DNA of 21,914 nucleotides from a virus, in the IMG/VR virus record IMGVR_UViG_3300032316_000633, positions 1 through 21,914 of that record. One strand, 5' to 3'. A program made the translations under genes and the position numbers. Shown here piece after piece: positions 15,859-20,630 of this stretch. Within the stretch, counting starts at the first letter, position 1. The number at the start of each line of letters is the position of its first letter. The notes beneath the pieces are model-generated. The model was not told the DNA's origin, did not search any database, and was given only the letters and a program-made list of their open reading frames with translations.

Positions 15859-16505
15859 TAAAAACTCCCTTTATCAAAGTAATTCGATTCATCATTAAAA
15901 AACTCAAATAGTGCATCGCATTCGGCTAAAAACTTCTCGGCAGCTGCCTCAACTTCTGCCAACTCCTCTGGTGTAGGACTATATTTTTTAATAAATAAAT
16001 CCTTACCCTCGCCCATACGCGGGTCATAGGACACAAACCAAACATCCTTACCAGTACAAGCTGACTGCAAAAGCATCTGCGGTTTGTACTCCGGTGGGAT
16101 AGCCTGATTAGCCACATACTTCATGTGTGTTTTAGTCTTGGGGCATTTGACCTCGATCAAGCAGCCATCGGACACAAACCCGTCTGGGCTAACCCCACAA
16201 TTGTCAATGCTTGGATGGTCAATAAAACCGACATCCTTAACCATTAAACCGGTAAGGGTCTCAAAGGCCTCTTTAGCGGCGGCCTCCTGCTCTACGCCCC
16301 ATTGCATATCCGAGGTCATATATTTGTCGGCAAAGGTGTTGGTAATGCGCTCGGCCACTACCTCATAACGCAGGTTCTCCCGCTCACTAGACTCTTTGCC
16401 AGACTTTAGGAAGTTCATGGCTGCAGCCATTCTGGAACCGGTCAACTTACCAAGGCGGTCATTCCACCAGGTCCCGTCTTGTTGGAATGGGTTTGGTTCA
16501 CGCAT
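15858..16505 (-). CDS. YqaJ-type recombination exonuclease (215 aa)
   Basis: A lambda-exonuclease-like 5'-3' nuclease that resects DNA ends to provide single strands for the annealing protein. Motifs: WWNDRLGKLTGSRM (13-26), MQWGVEQEAAAKEAFE (67-82, with the conserved Glu), GVSPDGFV (104-111, metal-binding Asp108), then LIEVKCPK (116-123, catalytic Glu118 and Lys120) and YKPQMLLQ (140-147). Length is normal. I use ATG 16505, preceded by AAAGGTGA, rather than the in-frame GTG at 16514, which lies inside that ribosome binding site. The gene overlaps the end of the ERF gene by eight bases. Confidence 0.87.
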   Translation of the reverse strand: MREPNPFQQDGTWWNDRLGKLTGSRMAAAMNFLKSGKESSERENLRYEVVAERITNTFADKYMTSDMQWGVEQEAAAKEAFETLTGLMVKDVGFIDHPSIDNCGVSPDGFVSDGCLIEVKCPKTKTHMKYVANQAIPPEYKPQMLLQSACTGKDVWFVSYDPRMGEGKDLFIKKYSPTPEELAEVEAAAEKFLAECDALFEFFNDESNYFDKGSF

Positions 16506-17046
16506 TTTGGTCACCTTTCAGTTTTTCGTTATGTTTAGCCGCAAACTCACGCACCATTTCGCGCTCGTCTGCTGCTAATGTTTTCCAAGTAGCAGTCAGT
16601 TGATCGGTTGATGTGGCTGCCGTAATTAATGCCTCAATCTCTGCCTTGGTGCGGGTAGATTTAGGTTTGCTTGGGCGCGATGCTTGATTGCCGTCATCGT
16701 CCTCTGGTGCGATACCACAAGCAGCCTGGAGCGAATACCGGCGGGCGTAGGTCATTGCTGACCCGTACCCCTGGGCATCTTGTTTGGTAGCTGGCACATG
16801 GAGTTTGCCCCCAGAAATCATTTCACCAGACTCATGGATAAAAATAGTCTCGATGATAATTCCATCGGCGCAGTCATGCGAATGCTGAACCAAGGCAATT
16901 CCATTGTCGTTAAGGGCATCAATCACGGCCTCAACACAAGCTGCCAAGTCGGCATATCTTGATTTGAAGTGTGGATTGGTGGACGATTTGAGCGCAGGTC
17001 CAAAGGCCTTTTGTGCCTTGACTAACGCGGTTGCTATTTTTTGCAT
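16498..17046 (-). CDS. erf: ERF-family single-strand annealing protein (182 aa)
   Basis: Promotes annealing of complementary single strands in phage recombination. The family motifs are NPHFKSRYADLAACVEAV (24-41) and DAQGYGSAMTYARRYSLQAA (90-109) followed by CGIAPEDDDGN, the ERF core. The C-terminal 60 residues are a Lys/Arg linker and helical end (TWKTLAADEREMVREFAAKH). The start is placed at ATG 17046, which has GGAGGGAA four bases upstream; a frame extending to 17121 lacks ribosome binding evidence and would overlap the small membrane gene. Paired with YqaJ and SSB it completes the module. Confidence 0.87.
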   Translation of the reverse strand: MQKIATALVKAQKAFGPALKSSTNPHFKSRYADLAACVEAVIDALNDNGIALVQHSHDCADGIIIETIFIHESGEMISGGKLHVPATKQDAQGYGSAMTYARRYSLQAACGIAPEDDDGNQASRPSKPKSTRTKAEIEALITAATSTDQLTATWKTLAADEREMVREFAAKHNEKLKGDQNA

Positions 17047-17057
17047 ATTCCCTCCGA

Positions 17058-17189
17058 TTAAATAAATGCTAAAAGTAAAATAAAGACTACTAAACCTACT
17101 GCAGCAAAGGCCTCCATCCAAGGAGATTCTTTTTTAGTAAACACATTGCGTTGCCACCTGTTTGCCTCAAAGTTGGTCTTTCTCATCAT
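17058..17189 (-). CDS. 43-aa tail-anchored membrane protein
   Basis: A minus-strand ORF whose ATG (17189, or the adjacent ATG at 17186) overlaps the stop of the HTH gene as ATGA. The N-terminal half is basic and polar (MMRKTNFEANRWQRNVFTKK) and the C-terminal half is a clear membrane span (AFAAVGLVVFILLLAFI) ending right at the stop. It fills the gap between the HTH protein and the ERF ribosome binding site. Function unknown; it may be an early host-membrane effector. Support is overlap, position and the sharp polar/hydrophobic division. Confidence 0.52.
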   Translation of the reverse strand: MMRKTNFEANRWQRNVFTKKESPWMEAFAAVGLVVFILLLAFI

Positions 17190-17410
17190 GCCCTGCCTTT
17201 GCGAATGCCTGACATCAAGTGATAAACGGCGTAACGCACTCCGCTAGGCTCTTTTACCATTTCGGTAACAATGTTCCACCCTTTGCCTTTTAGGGTAAAA
17301 ATAATGTCAGCTAGGCGTGTGGCGTGGTAGCGCTCGATTGCCTCCCAGCTGGTTATCTTTCTTTTTTTAATTAAATGCTGCGCTACTTGGTTAATTTTGG
17401 TGTCTTTCAT
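17186..17410 (-). CDS. Helix-turn-helix protein (74 aa)
   Basis: Start at ATG 17410, which has GGAGG four bases upstream and overlaps the preceding gene as ATGA; an in-frame ATG at 17449 is inside that gene and lacks a site. The core NQVAQHLIKKRKITSWEAIE, then YHATRLADIIFTLKGKGWNI, reads as a helix-turn-helix of the small phage HTH_39 type, with a C-terminal beta-wing (GVRYAVYHLM). It may regulate transcription or bind DNA for replication. Its position inside the recombination operon does not decide between these. Confidence 0.7.
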   Translation of the reverse strand: MKDTKINQVAQHLIKKRKITSWEAIERYHATRLADIIFTLKGKGWNIVTEMVKEPSGVRYAVYHLMSGIRKGRA

Positions 17411-17664
17411 AATTCCTCCACGGTTATTTTGTAATGACGGCCATTGCAATCCACAACAAACAAATGCTTTTTGGTGCTAAGAAACTGACCCTCTGGGCCT
17501 AAGTCCCAATGAATGCGACCAGTACCATAAACAATGTCTAATGGGTCAGGTGCGTTTAGGGCTCTTTTGGTTATGTGAGCAATGTAGTCGCAGTAAGCTG
17601 GTTGCGCCTGTTGCTCTTGCTGCTGCAGCTGCTGGTGGTGATGTAAGTCTTGTAAATCGTCCAT
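17407..17664 (-). CDS. Conserved small protein with Gln/His-rich N-terminus (85 aa)
   Basis: The first 22 residues are low complexity (DDLQDLHHHQQLQQQEQQAQ). The rest is a compact domain, YCDYIAHITKRALNAPDPLD, IVYGTGRIHWDLGPEGQFLS and KKHLFVVDCNGRHYKITVEE. The C-terminal portion is a probable small beta sheet. I do not recognise a named family. The ribosome binding site GGAGAG belongs to the shared leader found before three consecutive genes, here preceded by a UUCG-loop hairpin (17683-17696). Its stop overlaps the HTH gene start (ATGA). Confidence 0.58.
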   Translation of the reverse strand: MDDLQDLHHHQQLQQQEQQAQPAYCDYIAHITKRALNAPDPLDIVYGTGRIHWDLGPEGQFLSTKKHLFVVDCNGRHYKITVEEL

Positions 17665-17682
17665 TTCTTCTCTCCGAGTAAT

Positions 17683-17696
17683 GGGGCCGAAGCCCC
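17683..17696 (-). promoter_or_regulatory. UUCG-tetraloop hairpin upstream of ribosome binding site
   Basis: Read on the minus strand, GGGGC-TTCG-GCCCC is a five-base-pair stem closed by a UUCG tetraloop, an exceptionally stable RNA hairpin. It lies between the stop of the 63-aa gene and the leader ATTACTCGGAGAGAAGAA before the ATG at 17664. No U-tract follows, so it is unlikely to be a simple terminator. It may stabilise processed mRNA or insulate the ribosome binding site. Confidence 0.7.
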
Positions 17697-17702
17697 GGTT
17701 GT

Positions 17703-17894
17703 TTAAATTGGTGTTATGTCTAAATTAGATTTTTGTGCCAAAACTTCTCTAAGTTTTTTCATTTGATCAATGACTTTGTTTTGCTCTGATTCAGTAACAT
17801 CATCAATCTCACGATCCTTATTTTTAATTGCATGGTACAAGGCATCGATTGCAACTGCGTATGCATATTCTTTTGGTGTAAATCCGTTTTTCAT
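17703..17894 (-). CDS. Small helical protein (63 aa)
   Basis: A short, mostly helical protein: MKNGFTPKEYAYAVAIDALY, HAIKNKDREIDDVTESEQNK and VIDQMKKLREVLAQKS. No cysteines, membrane segment or signal peptide. The leader has GGAGAGAAAAA before the ATG and a UACG-loop hairpin upstream (17913-17926), so the unit hairpin-SD-gene is repeated here. Function unknown; probably an early host-takeover or accessory protein. Confidence 0.58.
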   Translation of the reverse strand: MKNGFTPKEYAYAVAIDALYHAIKNKDREIDDVTESEQNKVIDQMKKLREVLAQKSNLDITPI

Positions 17895-17912
17895 TTTTTC
17901 TCTCCGATAAAT

Positions 17913-17926
17913 GGGGCCGTAGCCCC
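17913..17926 (-). promoter_or_regulatory. UACG-tetraloop hairpin upstream of ribosome binding site
   Basis: On the minus strand GGGGC-TACG-GCCCC, the same stem as at 17683-17696 with the loop changed from UUCG to UACG. Both loops belong to the stable UNCG class, so the structure and not only the sequence is kept. It precedes ATTTATCGGAGAG and the ATG at 17894. Confidence 0.7.
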
Positions 17927-17931
17927 GTTAA

Positions 17932-18246
17932 TTAATTCCAAGCGTGAACTGATTTAAAACCAATTGGTGCAACAAAAACTGCGTGACCCGTTTCGTCAAC
18001 GATTACATCGCCAACTGACAGGGAATGCATTTCGTCAATTCTTTTGATGTCTGGGTGGTTTCCCATGTTACCAATACGAAACACATCGTTTAATGAACCA
18101 GCTTTGATTTCAGCAACTGGCTTGTACAAATCTTGAGCAGTCAAAATTGCTTTTACAGTTGGGTGAAATGTTGTATCGAGATATGTCTCGCGATGAGCAG
18201 CGTATTGTTCGTCTGACAAGTTGATTTGGTGTACTGTGTATTTCAT
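17932..18246 (-). CDS. Conserved small phage protein (104 aa), first gene of the leftward operon
   Basis: Start at ATG 18246 behind ATCGGAGAGAAAA; the frame remains open to 18342 but the promoter lies within that stretch. N-terminal YTVHQINLSDEQYAAHRETY, middle VAEIKAGSLNDVFRIGNMGN, C-terminal MHSLSVGDVIVDETGHAVFV followed by APIGFKSV. The HSLSVGDVI-x-D-x-x-G-x-x-x-V-x-x-x-GF motif recurs in small proteins of many phages, usually unnamed, and probably forms a beta-barrel-like end domain. As the promoter-proximal gene it is likely the most highly expressed early protein. Function unknown. Confidence 0.65.
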   Translation of the reverse strand: MKYTVHQINLSDEQYAAHRETYLDTTFHPTVKAILTAQDLYKPVAEIKAGSLNDVFRIGNMGNHPDIKRIDEMHSLSVGDVIVDETGHAVFVAPIGFKSVHAWN

Positions 18247-18289
18247 TTTTCTCTCCGATTTTGTTGCCCGATCAAATGACCGTAGATGA

Positions 18290-18318
18290 ATAGTAAACTG
18301 TTTATTTGCATTCCGCAA
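18290..18318 (-). promoter_or_regulatory. Sigma70-like promoter for the leftward early operon
   Basis: On the minus strand, TTGCGG (18318-18313) and TACTAT (18295-18290) are separated by exactly 17 bases. Transcription would start near 18283, leaving about a 37-base leader with the GGAGAG ribosome binding site. The AATTAGGG repeat lies 25 bases upstream of the -35. Confidence 0.62.
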
Positions 18319-18342
18319 CCGATTTATGCGTTTTTTTATCAA

Positions 18343-18391
18343 AATTAGGGAAATCCCCTATAAAACTAGGGTAAACCACTAGAAAAATACC
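18343..18391. other. Control region, left part
   Basis: AT-rich, gene-free DNA carrying AATTAGGG (18343), its inverted repeat and AACTAGGGT (18364), immediately upstream of the leftward promoter. It is likely regulatory. Together with the repeat array and RNA it fills the 790-base gap between the divergent operons. Confidence 0.5.
18346..18360. repeat. TAGGG/CCCTA inverted repeat
   Basis: TAGGG (18346-18350), five bases, CCCTA (18356-18360). The AA(C/T)TAGGG word recurs at 18364-18372 and 18491-18499, so it may be a protein-binding site flanking the repeat array. Confidence 0.5.
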
Positions 18392-18468
18392 CAATAAATG
18401 ACAATAAGTCTGCACAATAAATGACAATAAATGCTCAATAAATGCTTAATAACTGCGTAATAACTGCT
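18392..18468. repeat. Iteron-like array of about seven 10-13 bp direct repeats
   Basis: Tandem units matching YAATAAMTGCK: 18392, 18402, 18415, 18425, 18436, 18447 and 18458. The last four are exactly 11 bases each and the first three are looser. The block is AT-rich, lies between two divergent operons and is flanked by AACTAGGGT repeats. Such arrays are typical of initiator-binding origins or multi-site operators. No protein that would obviously bind it is identified, although the winged-helix and HTH proteins are candidates. Confidence 0.62.
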
Positions 18469-18481
18469 TATTACCTATTAA

Positions 18482-18544
18482 CCATGGTCGAACTAGGGTT
18501 GAACCATGGTTAAAAAAACCAGACTTTCTTAAATAAAACCATGG
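18482..18544. promoter_or_regulatory. Three CCATGG palindromes, possible operator
   Basis: CCATGG at 18482-18487, 18504-18509 and 18539-18544. The middle copy extends to AACCATGGTT; the third is immediately followed by TAATAT, a possible -10 element. The copies are spaced 22 and 35 bases apart (about two and three helical turns), which suggests binding of a dimeric regulator on one face of the DNA. Confidence 0.45.
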
Positions 18545-18557
18545 TAATATTAAGGGG
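18545..18557 (+). promoter_or_regulatory. Possible -10 element and start of the structured RNA
   Basis: TAATAT at 18545-18550 is followed by TAAGGGG, so a transcript could begin at the G run (18554-18557), exactly where the first long RNA stem begins. No good -35 is seen at the right distance; an activator binding the palindromes could substitute. Confidence 0.33.
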
Positions 18558-18960
18558 TCAGCAAGGTGGCACTTGTTGGAATCTCTGGAAGCGAACCCCG
18601 AATTTTTCGGTGGTGCGATAGGTTTTGGCATCGGTCATTCTTCCAGAGGACTTATTCCAAAACTGCCCGCCAAGGCCGCACCACCCAAGGATTTGGGGTT
18701 TTTTGTTGCCTGCTGACCGTACTCCGAGCGTTATTAAGAGCCTACATCGGCTGCGCGGAACAGTAGATACGGTATCGGCTCACCACCAGATTACCGGAGC
18801 AGCCTGTCAACGAGGGACTGCGGAACTAGCCTAAGACATGGGTGATAGACAACTTAGGCTAGGATGAATCGTTGCCTTATGGGGCGCATAGGCTGGATTG
18901 TTTTACTAATCTTTGCTGGTGCTAAAGTGATCATGGCTATCACCCTTGGGTAACCTATGA
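18554..18960 (+). ncRNA. Candidate large structured noncoding RNA with two pseudoknots
   Basis: No credible gene lies here, yet the sequence is full of long perfect complementarities. 5' domain: closing stem 18556-18563/18711-18718 (8 bp, extended by G-U pairs that fit only the plus strand); 18594-18599/18695-18700; 18609-18617/18677-18685 (9 bp); 18622-18628/18657-18663 (7 bp). The loop segment 18640-18648 pairs with 18583-18591 (9 bp), a pseudoknot. All five helices are mutually compatible. 3' domain: 18826-18835/18853-18862 (10 bp), whose 17-base loop pairs through 18840-18848 with 18937-18945 (9 bp), a second pseudoknot; hairpins 18874-18893 and 18911-18927. Weaker stems lie between. I do not recognise the family. 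It is not tmRNA, RNase P RNA or a tRNA by the motifs I know. A large ornate phage RNA of the GOLLD/ROOL kind is a comparison to make, though this one is shorter. Confidence 0.62.
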
Positions 18961-18964
18961 GAAA

Positions 18965-19004
18965 AAGAAATAGAAACTAAAAACTGCCTTGCAAACTATT
19001 TCTT
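18965..19004 (+). terminator. AT-rich inverted repeat before the rightward early operon
   Basis: AAGAAATAG (18965-18973) and CTATTTCTT (18996-19004) form a perfect nine-base-pair stem with a 22-base loop, just downstream of the structured RNA and 19 bases upstream of the AAGGAG ribosome binding site. It could end the RNA, act as an attenuator, or be a dyad for protein binding. No long U-tract follows. Confidence 0.35.
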
Positions 19005-19037
19005 AATCATTTATTCTCTGCAACAAGGAGAACAAAT

Positions 19038-19310
19038 ATGACCCTCGATGATCTAGAAGAAGTTGCCCTTAAATGCGGAATGGTAAGAACCAAAAAAAAT
19101 TGGTCGGCCACCGAATCACAATTGGAATGCTTTGCAAACAATTTGCTTGAAGCGTTTAGAGGGATTGCTAGAGACCAGCTAATTCAATCCATTAAACGCG
19201 CAGCTGATTACGAGCGCGAACAATGCGCCAAGGTCGCTGAGATGTCCTGGTTTGAGGGCATGGAACAAGAGGACATAGCCAAGGCTATTCGTGAGCGGGG
19301 CGATGAATGA
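19038..19310 (+). CDS. Small conserved phage protein (90 aa), first gene of the rightward early operon
   Basis: A strong AAGGAG lies eight bases before the ATG. The protein is helical: DDLEEVALKCGMVRTKKNWS, a middle NNLLEAFRGIARDQLIQSIK, then DYEREQCAKVAEMSW and EDIAKAIRERGDE. The ERE-x-CAKVAE motif followed by an AIR-x-RG end is very common in small phage proteins of replication regions, but its role is unknown. The next small gene starts inside its stop codon (ATGA). Confidence 0.65.
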   Translation: MTLDDLEEVALKCGMVRTKKNWSATESQLECFANNLLEAFRGIARDQLIQSIKRAADYEREQCAKVAEMSWFEGMEQEDIAKAIRERGDE

Positions 19311-19411
19311 TTGCCTATTCTGCTCAAACCCCGTCATTAGTGGATTTTTCTTGGTTTATTTTGGTTGTTGCTATTTTGGCTTGTTTAGCTATTTGGTTGA
19401 GGGATAAATGA
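19307..19411 (+). CDS. 34-aa single-span membrane protein, coupled on both sides
   Basis: Begins ATGA inside the stop of the preceding gene and ends ATGA inside the start of the following gene. The peptide is MIAYSAQTPSLVDFSW followed by the membrane span FILVVAILACLAIWL and a positively charged RDK end. Two-sided ATGA overlap, exact filling of the gap and a clean membrane span make this a credible gene despite its size. Function unknown; it sits between replication-type genes, as small membrane proteins often do in early phage operons. Confidence 0.58.
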   Translation: MIAYSAQTPSLVDFSWFILVVAILACLAIWLRDK

Positions 19412-19788
19412 CAGACTTTGATGAATTTTGGAAAACCTACCCACGCCGTGTGGCCAAGGGCGATGCGCGTAAGGCCTGGAAACAAACTGAGGGCATTCGC
19501 CCGCCGCTGCCGGAACTGTTGGACGCTATTCGGCAACAAATGCGCTCGGACCAATGGCGTAAGAATGACGGCCAGTTTGTATGCTACCCCGCCACCTGGT
19601 TGCGCCAGGAGCGCTGGTCTGACGAGTTAAAAGTGACCCTGCCTGGCGTGGTTGATGGTAAAGAATGGCATGAAACATGGCCAGGCATTGTGGCCAAAGG
19701 TAAAGAATTAGGCATTCTGGAGTCCCAGTTTGACCAGCCATATTTATTTAAAGCTGCGGTATTGCGCGGATCGGTAAAGGCTGCGTAA
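19408..19788 (+). CDS. Replication-protein-like domain (126 aa)
   Basis: The N-terminal motif FDEFWKTYPRRVAKGDARKA, then LPELLDAIRQQMRSDQW, and later GQFVCYPATWLRQERWSDEL are the hallmark of the C-terminal domain of phage replication proteins of the O/DnaD-like type, which recruit the host helicase or its loader. Here it stands alone without the usual N-terminal DNA-binding domain; that part may be supplied by another protein. The rest (PGIVAKGKELGILESQFDQP) is a helical end. Position beside the candidate origin and before nuclease and resolvase genes fits a replication role. Starts by ATGA overlap. Confidence 0.65.
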   Translation: MTDFDEFWKTYPRRVAKGDARKAWKQTEGIRPPLPELLDAIRQQMRSDQWRKNDGQFVCYPATWLRQERWSDELKVTLPGVVDGKEWHETWPGIVAKGKELGILESQFDQPYLFKAAVLRGSVKAA

Positions 19789-20046
19789 TTGAATAACAAG
19801 CTGACCGCATCCCAAAGGAATCACCTTACACGCGTTAAATCGCTACCGTGTGGCGTTTGTGGCGTGTCTGAACCCTCAGATGCCCACCACATAGAACAAG
19901 GCCTGCAATACCTTTGTATTCCGCTCTGCAAGGATTGCCACCAGGGCAGCCATAACGGCATTCATGGCCGCAAATCCATATGGAATGCAACCAAAAAAAC
20001 TGAACTAACGGTACTCAATGACACAATCCAAAAACTCCTCCGATAG
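19789..20046 (+). CDS. Ref/HNH-type zinc nuclease, TTG start (85 aa)
   Basis: The frame opens with TTG 19789, immediately after the preceding TAA; no ATG is available before the conserved part, so TTG is the likely start. Zinc-ligand pattern: C21-x2-C24, HH at 33-34, C47-x2-C50 H51, then SHNGIHG (54-60). This matches the C-terminal nuclease domain of the RecA-dependent nuclease (Ref) of phage P1 and related HNH proteins. The family member in P1 has a longer N-terminal part, absent here. It probably nicks recombination intermediates with the annealing and resolvase proteins. It overlaps RusA by 29 bases. Confidence 0.68.
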   Translation: MNNKLTASQRNHLTRVKSLPCGVCGVSEPSDAHHIEQGLQYLCIPLCKDCHQGSHNGIHGRKSIWNATKKTELTVLNDTIQKLLR

Positions 20047-20377
20047 ACTTAGCCTGCCTTGGCCGCCTAAAGAACTAAGCCCCAATTATTCTGGGCATTG
20101 GGCTCCGCAAGCAGCTGCTAAAAAAAAGTACCGGTTTGCGGTCCGCATCCTAGCTATGCAGCATCCGCAGCCGATACCGGAAGAAGGCCCTATTTATTTG
20201 GAGGTTGAGTTTTACCAGCCAGATAACCGGGCGCGAGATCAAGACAATATGATTGCAGCATTTAAAGCTGGTCAAGACGGTCTGGCCGATGCCTGGAAGA
20301 TTAACGACAAACGAATTAATTGCACATACAAATTTAGCCAGCAAAAGGGCGGTATGGTAAAAGTAAAGGTTTTATAG
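20018..20377 (+). CDS. rusA: RusA-family Holliday junction resolvase (119 aa)
   Basis: Cuts four-way DNA junctions. The conserved opening SLPWPPKELSPNYSGHWAPQ, followed by a basic KKKYR, and the catalytic region RARDQDNMIAAFKAGQDGLA, then DAWKINDKR, are those of RusA. D74 and D76 sit at the positions of the paired metal-binding aspartates, with K83 and D97 likely the further active-site residues. Length is normal for the family. It overlaps the preceding nuclease gene; in this operon it would resolve recombination intermediates produced by ERF/YqaJ and debranch DNA before packaging. Confidence 0.88.
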   Translation: MTQSKNSSDRLSLPWPPKELSPNYSGHWAPQAAAKKKYRFAVRILAMQHPQPIPEEGPIYLEVEFYQPDNRARDQDNMIAAFKAGQDGLADAWKINDKRINCTYKFSQQKGGMVKVKVL

Positions 20378-20390
20378 GGAACTGTTTATT

Positions 20391-20630
20391 ATGAAAAAGA
20401 TGAAACGCCGACCACGGCTTGCGCAGGATATTTTGGTCTTGCTTGAGCAAAAACCCAACATTACGCAAGCGGAGATTGCAAAAGAACTGCTGGCCAAACC
20501 CCATTCCATTAAAGCGGTATTATGGAAATTAGTGCATCAACAGAATAAAATTGTTGCTACAAAAGGCGCAAAAGCAGATAAAATGACAGGGCCGAAGGTC
20601 ATTAATATGTACTGTTTGAAGGAATTATGA
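20391..20630 (+). CDS. Winged-helix DNA-binding protein (79 aa)
   Basis: A basic N-terminus (KKMKRRPRLAQDILVLLEQK) leads into PNITQAEIAKELLAKPHSIK and AVLWKLVHQQNKIVATKGA, a winged-helix pattern in which ITQAEIAKEL is the turn and HSIKAVLWKLVHQ the recognition helix, then a wing and a C-terminal strand. A candidate regulator of early genes, perhaps acting on the repeats in the control region. A second in-frame ATG at 20400 is possible. It overlaps the next gene (ATGA). Confidence 0.68.
   Translation: MKKMKRRPRLAQDILVLLEQKPNITQAEIAKELLAKPHSIKAVLWKLVHQQNKIVATKGAKADKMTGPKVINMYCLKEL

Noticed and set aside
16506-16514. GTG start for the YqaJ exonuclease
   Set aside because: It lies within the AAAGGTGA ribosome binding site, so ATG 16505 is preferred.
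17047-17121. N-terminal extension of ERF
   Set aside because: It would overlap the 43-aa membrane gene in another frame and has no ribosome binding site; the ERF domain begins at the chosen ATG with a strong GGAGGG.
18392-18468. CRISPR array
   Set aside because: Units are 10-13 bp in direct tandem with no unique spacers of CRISPR length and no cas genes.
18566-18834. Open frames of 66-69 codons on the plus strand inside the structured region
   Set aside because: They lack ribosome binding sites, have atypical composition, overlap in different frames and cross the RNA helices, so chance frames are the better explanation.
18554-18960. RNase P RNA, tmRNA or group I intron
   Set aside because: A stretch at 18857-18875 (GGCTAGGATGAATC) loosely resembles part of RNase P, but the conserved core pieces are missing. 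No tRNA-like ends or intron core motifs are visible.
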